From contig NZ_JAGFBU010000003.1 of assembly GCF_017948675.1 (NCBI RefSeq), positions 87,627-151,626 on the forward strand: a DNA stretch of 64,000 bases, written 5' to 3'. The position numbers were made by a program, and so were the translations under genes. How positions within the stretch are numbered: the first letter of the stretch is position 1; each line of letters begins with the position of its first letter. The notes under the pieces were generated by a model. The model did not search any database. It was not told the DNA's origin and saw nothing but the letters and a program-made list of their open reading frames with translations. This document shows positions 1 through 9,342 of this stretch, in pieces. The stretch is from Flavobacterium flabelliforme (GTDB lineage: Bacteria > Bacteroidota > Bacteroidia > Flavobacteriales > Flavobacteriaceae).

Positions 1-354
1 TCACTTTACTTGTTTTCCATAGGAAAGCATAGCGTTCAGTTTTATGAGCACTACTGATGTAGGGTTGCTAATTACATAGCCCCATTTAGCCTCTTTTCGG
101 TTTAATTCATCAGCTAGTCTTGCCACGGCTTGTGCGCCTCCATAACCCGCTACAACTTCCTGGATTGCAATTATATCGTAATCTCTTATTGTATTGGCAA
201 TGAAGGCTACTTCTTGATCCGATTTTGATTTGCCAATGTTTTCTATATTACAAGATAGGAGTTTAACTTGGGCTGATAAAACAGTAGAAAATAATGTTAA
301 ACAAATTAAAAGAAATAAAACCCTGCGGTCGTAATTATTCAAAAGTGATTTCAT
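1..354 (-). pseudogene. secreted endonuclease/exonuclease/phosphatase (EEP) family protein, frameshifted, cut by window edge
   Basis: The N-terminal half looks like an EEP-superfamily nuclease or phosphatase: a signal peptide, then SCNIENIG (the strand carrying the metal-binding Asn) and IIAIQEVV (the metal-binding Glu). I chose the start at 354 because it begins a clean signal peptide (MKSLLNNYDRR followed by a hydrophobic stretch ending VLSA); a further ATG lies upstream at 408. It overlaps the 3' end of the protease gene by 20 bp, so it is probably translationally coupled and last in the long operon. After ISNPTS the frame ends in an unrelated tail and a stop at bases 1-3. Shifting the frame near position 50 restores KTERYAFLWKTSK, the typical continuation of this family, so one base appears to be missing. 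The rest lies outside the window. DNase versus phosphatase cannot be decided here. Confidence 0.68.
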
Positions 355-874
355 TTCTTTTATAATCAATTGATATTTTGCCAAATTCAGCCAATGCTGA
401 TTGACCAAATAATAAAGGAGCTTCGCTGTTATGGACTACAGAAGCTTCCACATTCTCTAGGGTTTTATTTCCAATCTTTACACTTTTTAGTCTAATTACT
501 GTTCCTTCAGATATAGCTCCTGTAGCGTCTTGAAAATTTACATTGCCAATGAAATCCTCTTCTTTTAACGTACCTTGTTTGTATAAAAACATAGCTTCTG
601 TGGCAGACATCGAGATGATACTGGCACCCGTATCAAAAATAAAATTCATATTACTCCCGTTTATCTCAACTGGTATTTTATAAATTCCATTTTCTTCTGA
701 CATTTTTACCATTGTTTTCCCGTGTCTACTTGATCCAGAAACCGAGTTGTATCTGGGCTTTGAATCTCTTGTACTGTTTCTTCCAGATCTTGAGCAATTT
801 GTACAATCTACGAATAGCATTGACAAAGTAATTATTGCTATACCGTACGCTATTTTAATTGTCTTGATTTTCAA
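335..874 (-). CDS. retropepsin-like aspartic protease, predicted lipoprotein
   Basis: A 179-residue protein with a lipobox-like signal (cysteine at 24), a Ser/Arg-rich linker, and a single retropepsin-like domain from about residue 58 to the end. The catalytic motif FDTGAS has its Asp at 81, and a late LLFGQSAL motif matches the conserved C-terminal hydrophobic-Gly element of this clan AA family. With one DTG motif it should act as a homodimer, on the periplasmic face if lipidated. The first 20 bp overlap the end of the MotB-like gene and the last 20 bp overlap the EEP gene, which ties it to the same transcript as the motor and cytoskeletal genes. Its substrate is unknown; processing an operon partner is one possibility. 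Confidence 0.8.
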   Translation of the reverse strand: MKIKTIKIAYGIAIITLSMLFVDCTNCSRSGRNSTRDSKPRYNSVSGSSRHGKTMVKMSEENGIYKIPVEINGSNMNFIFDTGASIISMSATEAMFLYKQGTLKEEDFIGNVNFQDATGAISEGTVIRLKSVKIGNKTLENVEASVVHNSEAPLLFGQSALAEFGKISIDYKRNEITFE

Positions 875-1472
875 TTTTACCTATTTTTGGAATAATTTGT
901 ATTAAAAATTGTTGATTCTTTGTTTCATCCTTTCCACTATAACGACCTACACCTCTTGTGCCACTACCAGCGACTTGAAGTTCGCAAAAATTGGGGTCAA
1001 AATGGATATTATTACTATCCCATAGCTTTAAAAGGGATAGTGCGCGTAAATAACTTAATTCATCATTATATTTATATTGATCTCTTGAAGCCATCCCTTC
1101 AATAATGATCATATATTTAATATCATTGTTTTTATATTCATTTTGTAATCTAACAATTAAACTTTCAATGTTTTTCCCTACATCTAACAGATAATCCTTA
1201 TACTCTTCTTTAATCTCACTATTGGCCGGTTCAAACTGAATTTGTTTTTTTAGCGTGAATCTTTTGTATTCTTCTTGATAAGAAAAATATCTTGTATCCA
1301 ATTCTTTTACTGAGTTTTGAATTTCTACTATTTTTTTCAATTGTTCAACAGTTGCTTTGGATTGTCTTTTCATCATAACAACAGTTAGTACAAATAATAC
1401 TAACATTATAAAAAAGAGACTGGTCATCAAATCAGCATAACTGGCCCAGAAAAAATTTGTTTTTTTTGACAT
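855..1472 (-). CDS. MotB/OmpA-like stator subunit (ZorB-like)
   Basis: The 205-residue protein has one N-terminal membrane helix (about 8-33) with the motif FWASYADLMTSLFFIML, whose Asp is placed like the proton-carrying Asp of MotB and ZorB. A coiled segment (about 36-95) is followed by an OmpA-type peptidoglycan-binding fold (about 105-195: IIIEGMASRD, LSYLRALSLL, VAGSGTRGVGRYSG). It directly follows the MotA-like gene with 2 bp between them, the usual arrangement of stator pairs. Zorya, MotAB and ExbBD units couple ion flow to mechanical work; I infer the same role here. There are no flagellar genes nearby. The downstream protease gene begins inside its 3' end. Confidence 0.82.
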   Translation of the reverse strand: MSKKTNFFWASYADLMTSLFFIMLVLFVLTVVMMKRQSKATVEQLKKIVEIQNSVKELDTRYFSYQEEYKRFTLKKQIQFEPANSEIKEEYKDYLLDVGKNIESLIVRLQNEYKNNDIKYMIIIEGMASRDQYKYNDELSYLRALSLLKLWDSNNIHFDPNFCELQVAGSGTRGVGRYSGKDETKNQQFLIQIIPKIGKIENQDN

Positions 1473-1474
1473 AA

Positions 1475-2779
1475 TTACTTAAAAATAAATTCAAATATTT
1501 TCCACCCGCTAAAGACAACGCCAATGATAGCTCCTGAATAGACAAAAACATATCCTGCATACTTGATTGGTTTTGGGATTTCTATGCCTGTTTGTTGCTT
1601 TTGATTTAAAATAGCTTCAGATAATTTATCTATGGAATTATTTAGCGAGTCTAATTTTTTGTTTTGGGACTTGGCTTCCTGTTCCATATTGGACATACTG
1701 GTTTTTAATTCTCCTAATTTTTTTAATTCATTTAAATTACCTCTGTCTTCTTTCAATAGTTTTTCTAATAGATCTTCTTCTTTGATGGTTATATCTGTTA
1801 TTGCTTTTATTTGAGTATCAATATGAATTTTTAACTGTTCTAAACTCTTACTTAAAACATTATCAACATCAATAACTGCATCTGAAACCATTTGCTTTCT
1901 GCTGCTTACTTCTCTTAATTCAGATTGCAGAATATCGATTATTTCTTTATTCATATCAATATTTGTACCTATAGAATCAGCAATTTTTTCCATAGAGTGG
2001 GTACGTTCTAATTGATTGTTAATACTGAAATTTAGCTTTTGAGCATTGTCAACAAAAGAGTTAACCTGGTGTAGGTAGGTATTGAATTTTTCAAATTCTT
2101 TCGTGCTCGTTCTAAGTTCTTGTAGCACATTTACATTTAATTTTGCTAATTGAGCAACGTCAACCTCTTTAAGATCATTCATCAACGTTGTTTGACCTTC
2201 AAAAGAATCTAATATGCGGTTCATTAGACCATTAAAATTATGAATGTTAGTTTCAAAAGTATCATTGAATTTAAGCAGATTAGCTTGCAGTGAGTAGATA
2301 CTTGAGGAAATGTTTTGTGATAAAACTGGCAAAAGATGTGTTTGTATCCAGGTAAAGAAATCATTTTTAAACCCTTCAGCCTTAGTTTTTGCTCCTTTAT
2401 ACCTCCATCCAGAAAGCAAAACGGTTAATAATAGTCCCGTAAAACTTGCAATCATGGCTATTTTTACCCCGCCAATCAGGATATCAATAGCCTTTTCAAA
2501 ATTGGCATCACTGATACTAGGCATTGCGAAAAGGCCAATAACGATTCCTAACATAGTTCCCATTAATCCTAAATATAAGGGTATAGGTAATAATGTATTT
2601 ATCTCCTCATCAATTGCATCTGTATTTCGTTCAACTACATCTTTAATTAAATTAAAATCGCTAACGGCTCCTTTATTTCGTAGTAAATAAGTGTTTACTG
2701 AACTTAGTACTTTATCGAATACTACATTCGACTTGCCATTTGATTTTATTAATGTAATTTCAATATATTTTGATTCCAT
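1475..2779 (-). CDS. MotA/TolQ/ExbB proton-channel family protein (ZorA-like) with long coiled tail
   Basis: 434 residues. Two adjacent membrane helices (about 64-90, containing LGLMGTMLGIVIGL, and about 104-128, containing GGVKIAMIASFTGLLLTVLL) carry the Gly-rich signature of MotA/TolQ/ExbB channels. A long, mostly helical tail of about 270 residues follows, rich in Leu, Asn, Lys and Glu and predicted to be coiled coil. A third hydrophobic helix lies at about 405-430, near the C-terminus. A long cytoplasmic tail is characteristic of ZorA; the extra C-terminal helix would return the tail to the membrane and seems unusual. It pairs with the MotB-like gene immediately downstream. Confidence 0.8.
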   Translation of the reverse strand: MESKYIEITLIKSNGKSNVVFDKVLSSVNTYLLRNKGAVSDFNLIKDVVERNTDAIDEEINTLLPIPLYLGLMGTMLGIVIGLFAMPSISDANFEKAIDILIGGVKIAMIASFTGLLLTVLLSGWRYKGAKTKAEGFKNDFFTWIQTHLLPVLSQNISSSIYSLQANLLKFNDTFETNIHNFNGLMNRILDSFEGQTTLMNDLKEVDVAQLAKLNVNVLQELRTSTKEFEKFNTYLHQVNSFVDNAQKLNFSINNQLERTHSMEKIADSIGTNIDMNKEIIDILQSELREVSSRKQMVSDAVIDVDNVLSKSLEQLKIHIDTQIKAITDITIKEEDLLEKLLKEDRGNLNELKKLGELKTSMSNMEQEAKSQNKKLDSLNNSIDKLSEAILNQKQQTGIEIPKPIKYAGYVFVYSGAIIGVVFSGWKIFEFIFK

Positions 2780-2816
2780 AGTGTTTTATTATTTTTAAAC
2801 TTTAAGACTCGTAATT

Positions 2817-3269
2817 TTACTCATAGAGTAAAGACCATCCCATGTCTTGATAATGGTACAAACTACTTCTAGGGATTTTTTCCTCCAAAGTCCCGTTCAT
2901 TACCCAAACTAAATCAGTATTGTCATGATTGGTTTCATCATCATCATCATCACCATCGTAAAAAGCAGTTGACTCAATTTCTCCATTTACATATTCGGGA
3001 ATATTGATTAAGATCTTCTCACAAGTGCCTTCTTTTGGTAGGTTATCTGCTGAAGTTGAATTACTGTAAATAGAAAGATTATTTAAAATGTATTCCACAG
3101 TCACCGTTTTTATTTGATCTTCAGGAATAAAAACTTTTACTGATTCAAAACTATTAGCCTCCGGTACTATAGTTTTAAAAAGCGATATTTTTTTTGAAGT
3201 GGAAATTGCCACTAAGATTTGTGCCATTACAATAATTGCAATTAGACCTCCTATTAGTATATCATGCAT
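2817..3269 (-). CDS. small single-span membrane protein of the motor/cytoskeleton operon
   Basis: A 150-residue protein I do not recognise as a named family. A single N-terminal membrane helix (about 5-22) is followed by a soluble domain containing an acidic run (YDGDDDDDE). The topology, one helix and then an extracytoplasmic or cytoplasmic globule, resembles that of the MotB-like protein, but there is no OmpA signature. The gene starts 2 bp after the stop of the 394-residue membrane protein upstream and ends 37 bp before the MotA-like gene, so it very likely belongs to the same complex. Confidence 0.7.
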   Translation of the reverse strand: MHDILIGGLIAIIVMAQILVAISTSKKISLFKTIVPEANSFESVKVFIPEDQIKTVTVEYILNNLSIYSNSTSADNLPKEGTCEKILINIPEYVNGEIESTAFYDGDDDDDETNHDNTDLVWVMNGTLEEKIPRSSLYHYQDMGWSLLYE

Positions 3270-3271
3270 AT

Positions 3272-4456
3272 CTATTCGTATTTAATTTTTGCTTTAGTTA
3301 TCACTACCCATCTATCATTTCTTTTTTCTGCGATTCCGGGTTTTGTGGTTGTAATTTTTTTCGCGTTTTGATTGTGTGCGTTTTGAGATTCACATACAGA
3401 ATCTAGATATCTATGAGGAGCATTTACAGCTTCACTTATCCCTATTTCATCTGAATCAAAAACAAAAGTAGCTTTTGATTTATCCATATTATCAGCAGTG
3501 AATTTATATAAAGTTTGAGTTGGTCTAGGAATGCTAGATATACTGCGCATATCAAAAAACATATCATCAGGCGTGGCCATGTAAAAAACCTCTTGTAGTT
3601 TTTTTGGAGTAACTTCTAATTCAATATGATTTTTTATTTCAGGAATATCACTCTTCACAGAATTGTTATTATAATCTTGAACTGGACTCAAATCTCTTAT
3701 TTGACTTTTAAGTTTTCTTATCTCGTCATCTAGTTTATTATAATTTATGTTAAAATCAATTTGATTTGTATTCGATTTTGATTCCTTACTTACTTTTTTT
3801 AAATGGTTTAAAGAGTCTTCAATTTTAAAGATTTTCTTAGTAAGAAAAAACAGAGCTATCATTATTATTAATATAAATACGCCTATCAGAATAACCCAAA
3901 ATTTTAAATTGAAAAAAGATGAATTTTTACTTCTTCTGTTTTGGGACCCAAAATCATTGGTGTCATCACTTGCTGTTTCAGTACCTTTTACAATGTTTTC
4001 CGAGGTCATTGAATCACTACCTACTGTATCTGAAGTTATGACTTCTTGATCACTAACATTTTCTTTCCCCTCAATATAATTTAATATTTCAGTTTTTAAT
4101 CGTACTATTTCTTCTCCTTTTCTCTTATCAGCAAAAGCATAAATTTTACCGAACCTTTTTTGGTCAGAGAAAATTTCCTCAGAAAAAAAATGAGAATAAT
4201 CTTTAATATTAGGTTGTTTTTTTAATTTCTGGAATTCATTAAATAAATCAATGGTACTTGTATATGATTGTGGAATATCATTTATAGTTATTTGCTTATT
4301 TTCGTTAGTAACTTTTTCATTTTTAGAAAGTGTCGAATTAATACACACATAAGTGACGTAATCTACAGTTTCGTTTAAGTCATGACCTATGTTGCTTTGT
4401 GCTTTAAGCCCTGTGTTGGATATTATTAATAATATAATCAAAAAGATATTTTTCAT
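3272..4456 (-). CDS. membrane-anchored protein with coiled coil and C-terminal conserved domain
   Basis: 394 residues. A signal peptide or first helix (1-19) precedes about 165 residues of extracytoplasmic sequence. A strong membrane helix at about 185-207 follows, then a cytoplasmic coiled coil (about 210-255). The C-terminal domain (about 275-394) has the pattern ATPDDMFFDMRS, LYKFTADNMDKSKATF and KITTTKPGIAEKRNDRWVV. I recall this C-terminal pattern from other uncharacterised Bacteroidetes proteins, but know no function. The start overlaps the last 4 bp of the actin-type ATPase gene (ATGA), indicating translational coupling. It could link the cytoplasmic ATPase to the periplasm. Confidence 0.7.
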   Translation of the reverse strand: MKNIFLIILLIISNTGLKAQSNIGHDLNETVDYVTYVCINSTLSKNEKVTNENKQITINDIPQSYTSTIDLFNEFQKLKKQPNIKDYSHFFSEEIFSDQKRFGKIYAFADKRKGEEIVRLKTEILNYIEGKENVSDQEVITSDTVGSDSMTSENIVKGTETASDDTNDFGSQNRRSKNSSFFNLKFWVILIGVFILIIMIALFFLTKKIFKIEDSLNHLKKVSKESKSNTNQIDFNINYNKLDDEIRKLKSQIRDLSPVQDYNNNSVKSDIPEIKNHIELEVTPKKLQEVFYMATPDDMFFDMRSISSIPRPTQTLYKFTADNMDKSKATFVFDSDEIGISEAVNAPHRYLDSVCESQNAHNQNAKKITTTKPGIAEKRNDRWVVITKAKIKYE

Positions 4457-7400
4457 GCTTCGTGGATTTTAAGTTCAGTATGGATGTTAAACGCTAGATG
4501 ATTTATTCCCCCAATTAATGGGTAGAAAAATAATGTTTCATCTATATTTTCGTCTAGATCTCCTTTTAAGTCATTTTTTTTCTCTTGTAATCCTATTTTT
4601 AAATTATCTAAAGCATTTTCTTTTAGATAATCTTTATAGGCATTTAAATGCGCTTGATTGATTCCGAAATTATTATTAAAACTAATTTGCTTATTCAATG
4701 AAAAGAACCAATCAATAAAACCATTGTATTCAGTAACAACTTCATTTTCTATAGTTGAATTAATATCATTATATGATTTAGTTGTATTCGGAATTAAAAT
4801 ATCTTCTTTAGTTCCCAATAGGACAGTTTTCAGAACATCAATATCTACGTTTTGTGAGTTGCTAATCATTAAAGCTCCTTTACAGCTAATCTCTTTAGGG
4901 TTTTCATCTTGCTTTAGATCTATCTTAGGAATTGAATCAGCGTTAAAGATATTTTGAAAAATAATTTGTGTTAATTCTGATAGGCCTTTTAGTTTGTCAC
5001 TTCCATCGGCGAGATTAATAATTTTAGATCCTGTACCACTAAAAGTAATGTAACGAGGTACATTCAGTGATTGTGCCTTCATCAATTTTGCAATATGATA
5101 GATAATTGAAGTGTAAAACATAAGGAAGACAATCTTAAAATCATCATTTTGCTGTAATTTTTTACTGAATGATATTGGTATATTATTGTCTTTAATTTTC
5201 TTGTTTTTTTCGATCGAAAAGAAAAAAGCAACTATATCTTCGGATTTTCCTTCAGTTATTACCTCTTCTAATACTTTTAGCAGATCATATTGCTTATTTA
5301 ACTCTAGTAGAAATTTAATACGATCCAAGTATTTTAGGATAAATCCATTTATTTTAGAAGAACGACCAAATGCATCACCGAAAACGTTATTAGCTGCAAA
5401 ACGGAAAGAAGTTAATAATTCTGAATTATTATTGGTATAGACCACAACATCTGTTGTACCACCTCCGATATCAATTGATACCACAGGATTTGCTAAAGCA
5501 TTAACTCCTAACTGTGTATTGTAATAATAGAATGGAGCTATGGACTCCGAAATTTTCTCTGGAGCTATGGATTTATTTATATATTTTTTAAATAACTCAT
5601 TCCATTTACTCTCCAGTTGGTTAATTCTATAAGTCGACATACTAGAAGGGTAAAGCCAAATTAATTTAGTTTTATTTAAATCACCTCCATTTAACAACAC
5701 TTTGTTTCTGATTAAAAATAAAAGATTTTCAAAATAGGCATCTATTACTTTTGATTCATTTGGGTTATTGGTGTAATTGGACCATTTTAAATTTGTACGG
5801 ATAAAAGAGTTTTTATGAATTGGATATTTCTCATAATCGAAAGGAATATTAAAATCAGACAAGGCATAGGTATCTCTATTTAAATCTAAATTCTTTTTTG
5901 AGTTTATAATTGTTCTCTGTGGAAAATGAAATTCAGAGTTCTTATTTAATTCTTCAGGGATTAATTCTTGAACTACTATATCAAATAAACGCGTTGCACT
6001 TACGGCATTGATTGACTTAATTGTTTCTGGGTTTTTAAGATTATACAAAGTAGCTGTTTGCATGTCATTTTGTACGATTTCAAATGGTTTTGGCTCTCCA
6101 TTATCTTTACGATACTCGATATGCGTATTAGTGGTACCAAAGTCAACAGCAAAGGTAAAATTAGCAGCACCTTGAGTAAGCGTCTTAAACAGTGGCATAA
6201 CAACTCCATTTGCCCAATTATTTTTCACAACAATATAGTCGAAGCCTTCTTCTAATACATAATATTCTGAAGAGATAAAATCGATTGACTTCTCACTTCT
6301 TTGTTTTACTGCTTTTTCAATAACCTTCTTATTCTCTTTATTCTTAAAAAAATCAAGACTGTATTTATTATTTTTATTGTGTTCTAGGATATCTCTATCC
6401 ATAAAAGCAATCCTATAAAAATTTTGTGTATCCTCCTCTAATTTCAAAAATGGAAAAAGCGTTAATCCAAATTGGTTTTCAATAATAGATCCTCGATTTC
6501 TATTTAAATCAGGTTCTGTAATCTGGTAATCATTCATAGGTGGATAATACGTTCTTTCGTAGGTTACGTATTTTCTGTTTTTGATAGGAATACGAAGTAT
6601 CACATTTACGCCACCAGTTGAAGATTGTTTGATTTCAATTGTTTTTTTTCCGTCAGAAGTAACTCCTTGTAAGTCTTCCACATTGAAATAATCAAAATAT
6701 TCTTTTTTTACAGGTAATAAAAAGCCTTTAGAAATTTCTCCTGAGTTTACTGAAAAATTACCGTTGAAGAATTTTTCATTATCAATAGGATATATAGTTC
6801 TAATTATATAAGGTTCTAAGAAATCACTAATGGTTAGATAGGGGTATATTGAGTCATCATAGGGTAACGTTCTTTCTTTTAAAGGTCTGTCATCTGATAT
6901 GTTTGCTCTATTGTTTTTATCCCAAATCGCAGTCGTGTAGACTATTTTATCTGAATAATCGTCAATAGGTAATACCAATGGTTTAATAGCCTCTTTACAT
7001 TTATCAGAATGTATGACAAATCCACTATTGTCTTGGATTGCACTTGTGCTTTCAGTTTTTTTACGAAGTGGAAAGTCTAATATTTCAACAATACCATCAC
7101 TACCTATCGTAAGTTTTTCAAATTCGGTATTAAAGTTATCTTCAGTATAATTATTTAAAATGGTTCTTTGCTCATGAGAAAGCATTTTATAATTCATTTC
7201 TAAATAATCATCTACTCCTTTAAAAAGAGGATTGAAATTAGGCATGAATTTACGTATCCCAAAAATAAATTTTTGGAAATTAAAATCCCTTTTATATAGT
7301 GGCTGATAATGATCATCAAAAACAATGTCAGTACCAAATTGAATATCAATATCCAGTTTATTGGCAGAGGTGAAAAATAATGTTGCTGGAGAAGTCCCTC

Positions 7401-7887
7401 CAATTATGTTTAATTCATTGTTTCCTTTCTTGTAATTAAGAAGATATAGTCTTTGAATTTTGTCAAAATTATAGGCTTTGGCATCTTGCTCTAAATACAA
7501 TTTTAAAGTTTCTCCTAATAGTTTGTGTTTAGGATTAGAAGAGTGTAGTAATTTGTTTAAATCATTGGCTTTGTCCCAAATGATAATATTTATTTTTTCC
7601 TTTAATTTATCGCTATTAAAAAATATTTCTCCAACATCTAAACAGTCTGAAACCATTTTATGAAAAATAGTTTTACCATCCACCTGATTTAAATTTACCA
7701 AGCTTTCAAATGCTGTTTTTACTAGATCCATTCTCGCAAATGGACTTGGTATGGAGGTTATTTCTTTATTAGCAGATGAGCCATTAGGATCTTTTATTGC
7801 TTCAATGGCATTTTTACCATAAGCCGTTGATGTTTGCCAATCTTCTATATTATTACTACCATCATGGAAACGAAATACTTTTGCCAT
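4453..7887 (-). CDS. large protein with C-terminal Hsp70/actin-type ATPase domain
   Basis: 1144 residues. The second half shows all three nucleotide-binding signatures of the Hsp70/actin fold: phosphate-1 loop VDFGTTNTH (Asp 582), phosphate-2 loop SIDIGGGTTD (Asp 806) and the adenosine motif TFSGTGSK near residue 947. Both the length and the ~570-residue N-terminal region, which has no motif I recognise, set it apart from DnaK (about 640 residues). A substrate-binding domain of DnaK type is not evident. No signal peptide or membrane helix is visible, so it is cytoplasmic. It lies 4 bp after the tubulin-like gene and overlaps the next membrane-protein gene, so an actin-type and a tubulin-type NTPase are made from one mRNA. 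It could be a filament-forming or chaperone-like switch. Confidence 0.78.
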   Translation of the reverse strand: MAKVFRFHDGSNNIEDWQTSTAYGKNAIEAIKDPNGSSANKEITSIPSPFARMDLVKTAFESLVNLNQVDGKTIFHKMVSDCLDVGEIFFNSDKLKEKINIIIWDKANDLNKLLHSSNPKHKLLGETLKLYLEQDAKAYNFDKIQRLYLLNYKKGNNELNIIGGTSPATLFFTSANKLDIDIQFGTDIVFDDHYQPLYKRDFNFQKFIFGIRKFMPNFNPLFKGVDDYLEMNYKMLSHEQRTILNNYTEDNFNTEFEKLTIGSDGIVEILDFPLRKKTESTSAIQDNSGFVIHSDKCKEAIKPLVLPIDDYSDKIVYTTAIWDKNNRANISDDRPLKERTLPYDDSIYPYLTISDFLEPYIIRTIYPIDNEKFFNGNFSVNSGEISKGFLLPVKKEYFDYFNVEDLQGVTSDGKKTIEIKQSSTGGVNVILRIPIKNRKYVTYERTYYPPMNDYQITEPDLNRNRGSIIENQFGLTLFPFLKLEEDTQNFYRIAFMDRDILEHNKNNKYSLDFFKNKENKKVIEKAVKQRSEKSIDFISSEYYVLEEGFDYIVVKNNWANGVVMPLFKTLTQGAANFTFAVDFGTTNTHIEYRKDNGEPKPFEIVQNDMQTATLYNLKNPETIKSINAVSATRLFDIVVQELIPEELNKNSEFHFPQRTIINSKKNLDLNRDTYALSDFNIPFDYEKYPIHKNSFIRTNLKWSNYTNNPNESKVIDAYFENLLFLIRNKVLLNGGDLNKTKLIWLYPSSMSTYRINQLESKWNELFKKYINKSIAPEKISESIAPFYYYNTQLGVNALANPVVSIDIGGGTTDVVVYTNNNSELLTSFRFAANNVFGDAFGRSSKINGFILKYLDRIKFLLELNKQYDLLKVLEEVITEGKSEDIVAFFFSIEKNKKIKDNNIPISFSKKLQQNDDFKIVFLMFYTSIIYHIAKLMKAQSLNVPRYITFSGTGSKIINLADGSDKLKGLSELTQIIFQNIFNADSIPKIDLKQDENPKEISCKGALMISNSQNVDIDVLKTVLLGTKEDILIPNTTKSYNDINSTIENEVVTEYNGFIDWFFSLNKQISFNNNFGINQAHLNAYKDYLKENALDNLKIGLQEKKNDLKGDLDENIDETLFFYPLIGGINHLAFNIHTELKIHEA

Positions 7888-7891
7888 TTTC

Positions 7892-9331
7892 TTAGAATTT
7901 ATATTTTTCTTTTACTAAAGATTCAGTTGTGCTATAAAACAAGTCCATAAATTGTTGCTCTGGTGAACCCGTCTTTATTATTTCTTTGTCGTGTTTAGAG
8001 AGTAAAAAATCATATCGACCATAATTTTTACCACCAGATTCCATCCAACCGATATGTGGTCTTACACCTTTAACCATTTCAAATAAATTAGTGTCGTTAA
8101 CATTCAAATTTAGAGGGGAAAAACTTCGTTGATTGTACGCCATCTCATTTAGCCATTCTAAATAGTTCTGATTGAATTTTTTCAAATAATTACTATAAAA
8201 TGGTTGTGTTAAGAGATTAGAAATATTCATGTTTTTTGCCCAATTTTGATCTGTGCTTGCTACAATCTTGTCTCTTAAATACACTAAAAATTTAGTGTAC
8301 TGAGTTAATGGTTTTTTTAACTGTAATTGCGTACAATCTCCAAGGTTCTCAAATATTAAAGAATTGGAATTTGATTTAATACCAAATTCTTGATAGATAG
8401 GGTTTTCAGCTGTACCATCTATATTGACTAATTCGGTAGCATCTTTTTTTGCAAAATCTATTATTGAAAGTGCGGCTGCCATTTCAAGGAAATGCGCATC
8501 ATTTTTTTGATTTGCTGCTCCTTCCACATTTGGATAGTCTTTTGTTATGTCATCACCCAGATAATAAAGCGCGTTTACAGAATTGTTGCCACTAATATTT
8601 TTTTCATAATAGGATAATGCTGCTTTTGTTTTTGAGATAAAAGTAGACTTGTCAATTTTACTTTCATCATCAGGGGCAACACCAAAATAGGGTAGCATAG
8701 TCACGGCTCCAATAGGAGCATCTTGAAGGTATTTCCAGGTTGATAAATTGTGATCCGCATTACGAATGTTTTTTACTAATAGTGGAAAGCCAGCAGCTCC
8801 AGTTCCTCCAAAAATGGAACTAATAATAAAAATGCGGTCTTCTTGACTAAAAGTAGATGCGAAATTTTTAAAATCATCGGATTGTTTGAATTGATTTAAA
8901 ACGACACTTCCAATATTAGGGTTTCCTTTAAAACCTACTTCCATATCTGCATTTAAATTGTCTTCTGAAAACAATAAATTGATTAAGGCTTTGTTGTTTT
9001 CATCCAAACCACTATATTGGATGTAATCTTTAAATCGGTCGTTTTTGATATCATTTAAAACCAATCTGAAATTTTGATTCACATTAGATATTTTTGTTTT
9101 AAAAAACTGATTTTGATCAGCATTAGTAAAACTTAGTTTACCATGGATCTGCTGATAATTTTTTAGGATTTCAATAGTACGTGTAACATCTCCATTAGCC
9201 TCGTCAGGATCAATTATAATAGGAACAACTTCATGTTTATTGATGTCTATGCCTGATGCTAAAAGCATTGCTAGCGATTTTATTACTCTTGAACCGGTAC
9301 CACCAATTCCAAATACATATAGTTTAGCCAT
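7892..9331 (-). CDS. tubulin/FtsZ-superfamily GTPase-like protein
   Basis: 479 residues with a nucleotide-binding N-terminus FGIGGTGSRV (residues 7-16) and the tubulin-superfamily signature loop as GGTGAAG at residues 175-181 (GGGTGTG/S in FtsZ). The spacing between the two matches the fold. It is longer than FtsZ (about 380) and lacks the usual FtsZ C-terminal tail motif, so it belongs with the divergent tubulin-like proteins of bacteria (Tubulin_2 / FtsZ-like families) rather than the cell-division protein. Makarova and Koonin described FtsZ-like families linked to VWA and OmpA genes and proposed membrane remodelling; this neighbourhood fits. The gap to the ATPase gene is 4 bp. Confidence 0.78.
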   Translation of the reverse strand: MAKLYVFGIGGTGSRVIKSLAMLLASGIDINKHEVVPIIIDPDEANGDVTRTIEILKNYQQIHGKLSFTNADQNQFFKTKISNVNQNFRLVLNDIKNDRFKDYIQYSGLDENNKALINLLFSEDNLNADMEVGFKGNPNIGSVVLNQFKQSDDFKNFASTFSQEDRIFIISSIFGGTGAAGFPLLVKNIRNADHNLSTWKYLQDAPIGAVTMLPYFGVAPDDESKIDKSTFISKTKAALSYYEKNISGNNSVNALYYLGDDITKDYPNVEGAANQKNDAHFLEMAAALSIIDFAKKDATELVNIDGTAENPIYQEFGIKSNSNSLIFENLGDCTQLQLKKPLTQYTKFLVYLRDKIVASTDQNWAKNMNISNLLTQPFYSNYLKKFNQNYLEWLNEMAYNQRSFSPLNLNVNDTNLFEMVKGVRPHIGWMESGGKNYGRYDFLLSKHDKEIIKTGSPEQQFMDLFYSTTESLVKEKYKF

Positions 9332-9342
9332 GATTTTATTTT

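Noticed and set aside
855..2779. Flagellar MotAB or a canonical Zorya type I/II system
   Set aside because: No flagellar genes, and no ZorC, ZorD or ZorE homologue is visible; the neighbours are cytoskeletal and VWA genes instead.
7892..9331. Cell-division FtsZ
   Set aside because: Too long, divergent signature loop and no FtsZ/FtsA neighbourhood or C-terminal tail.
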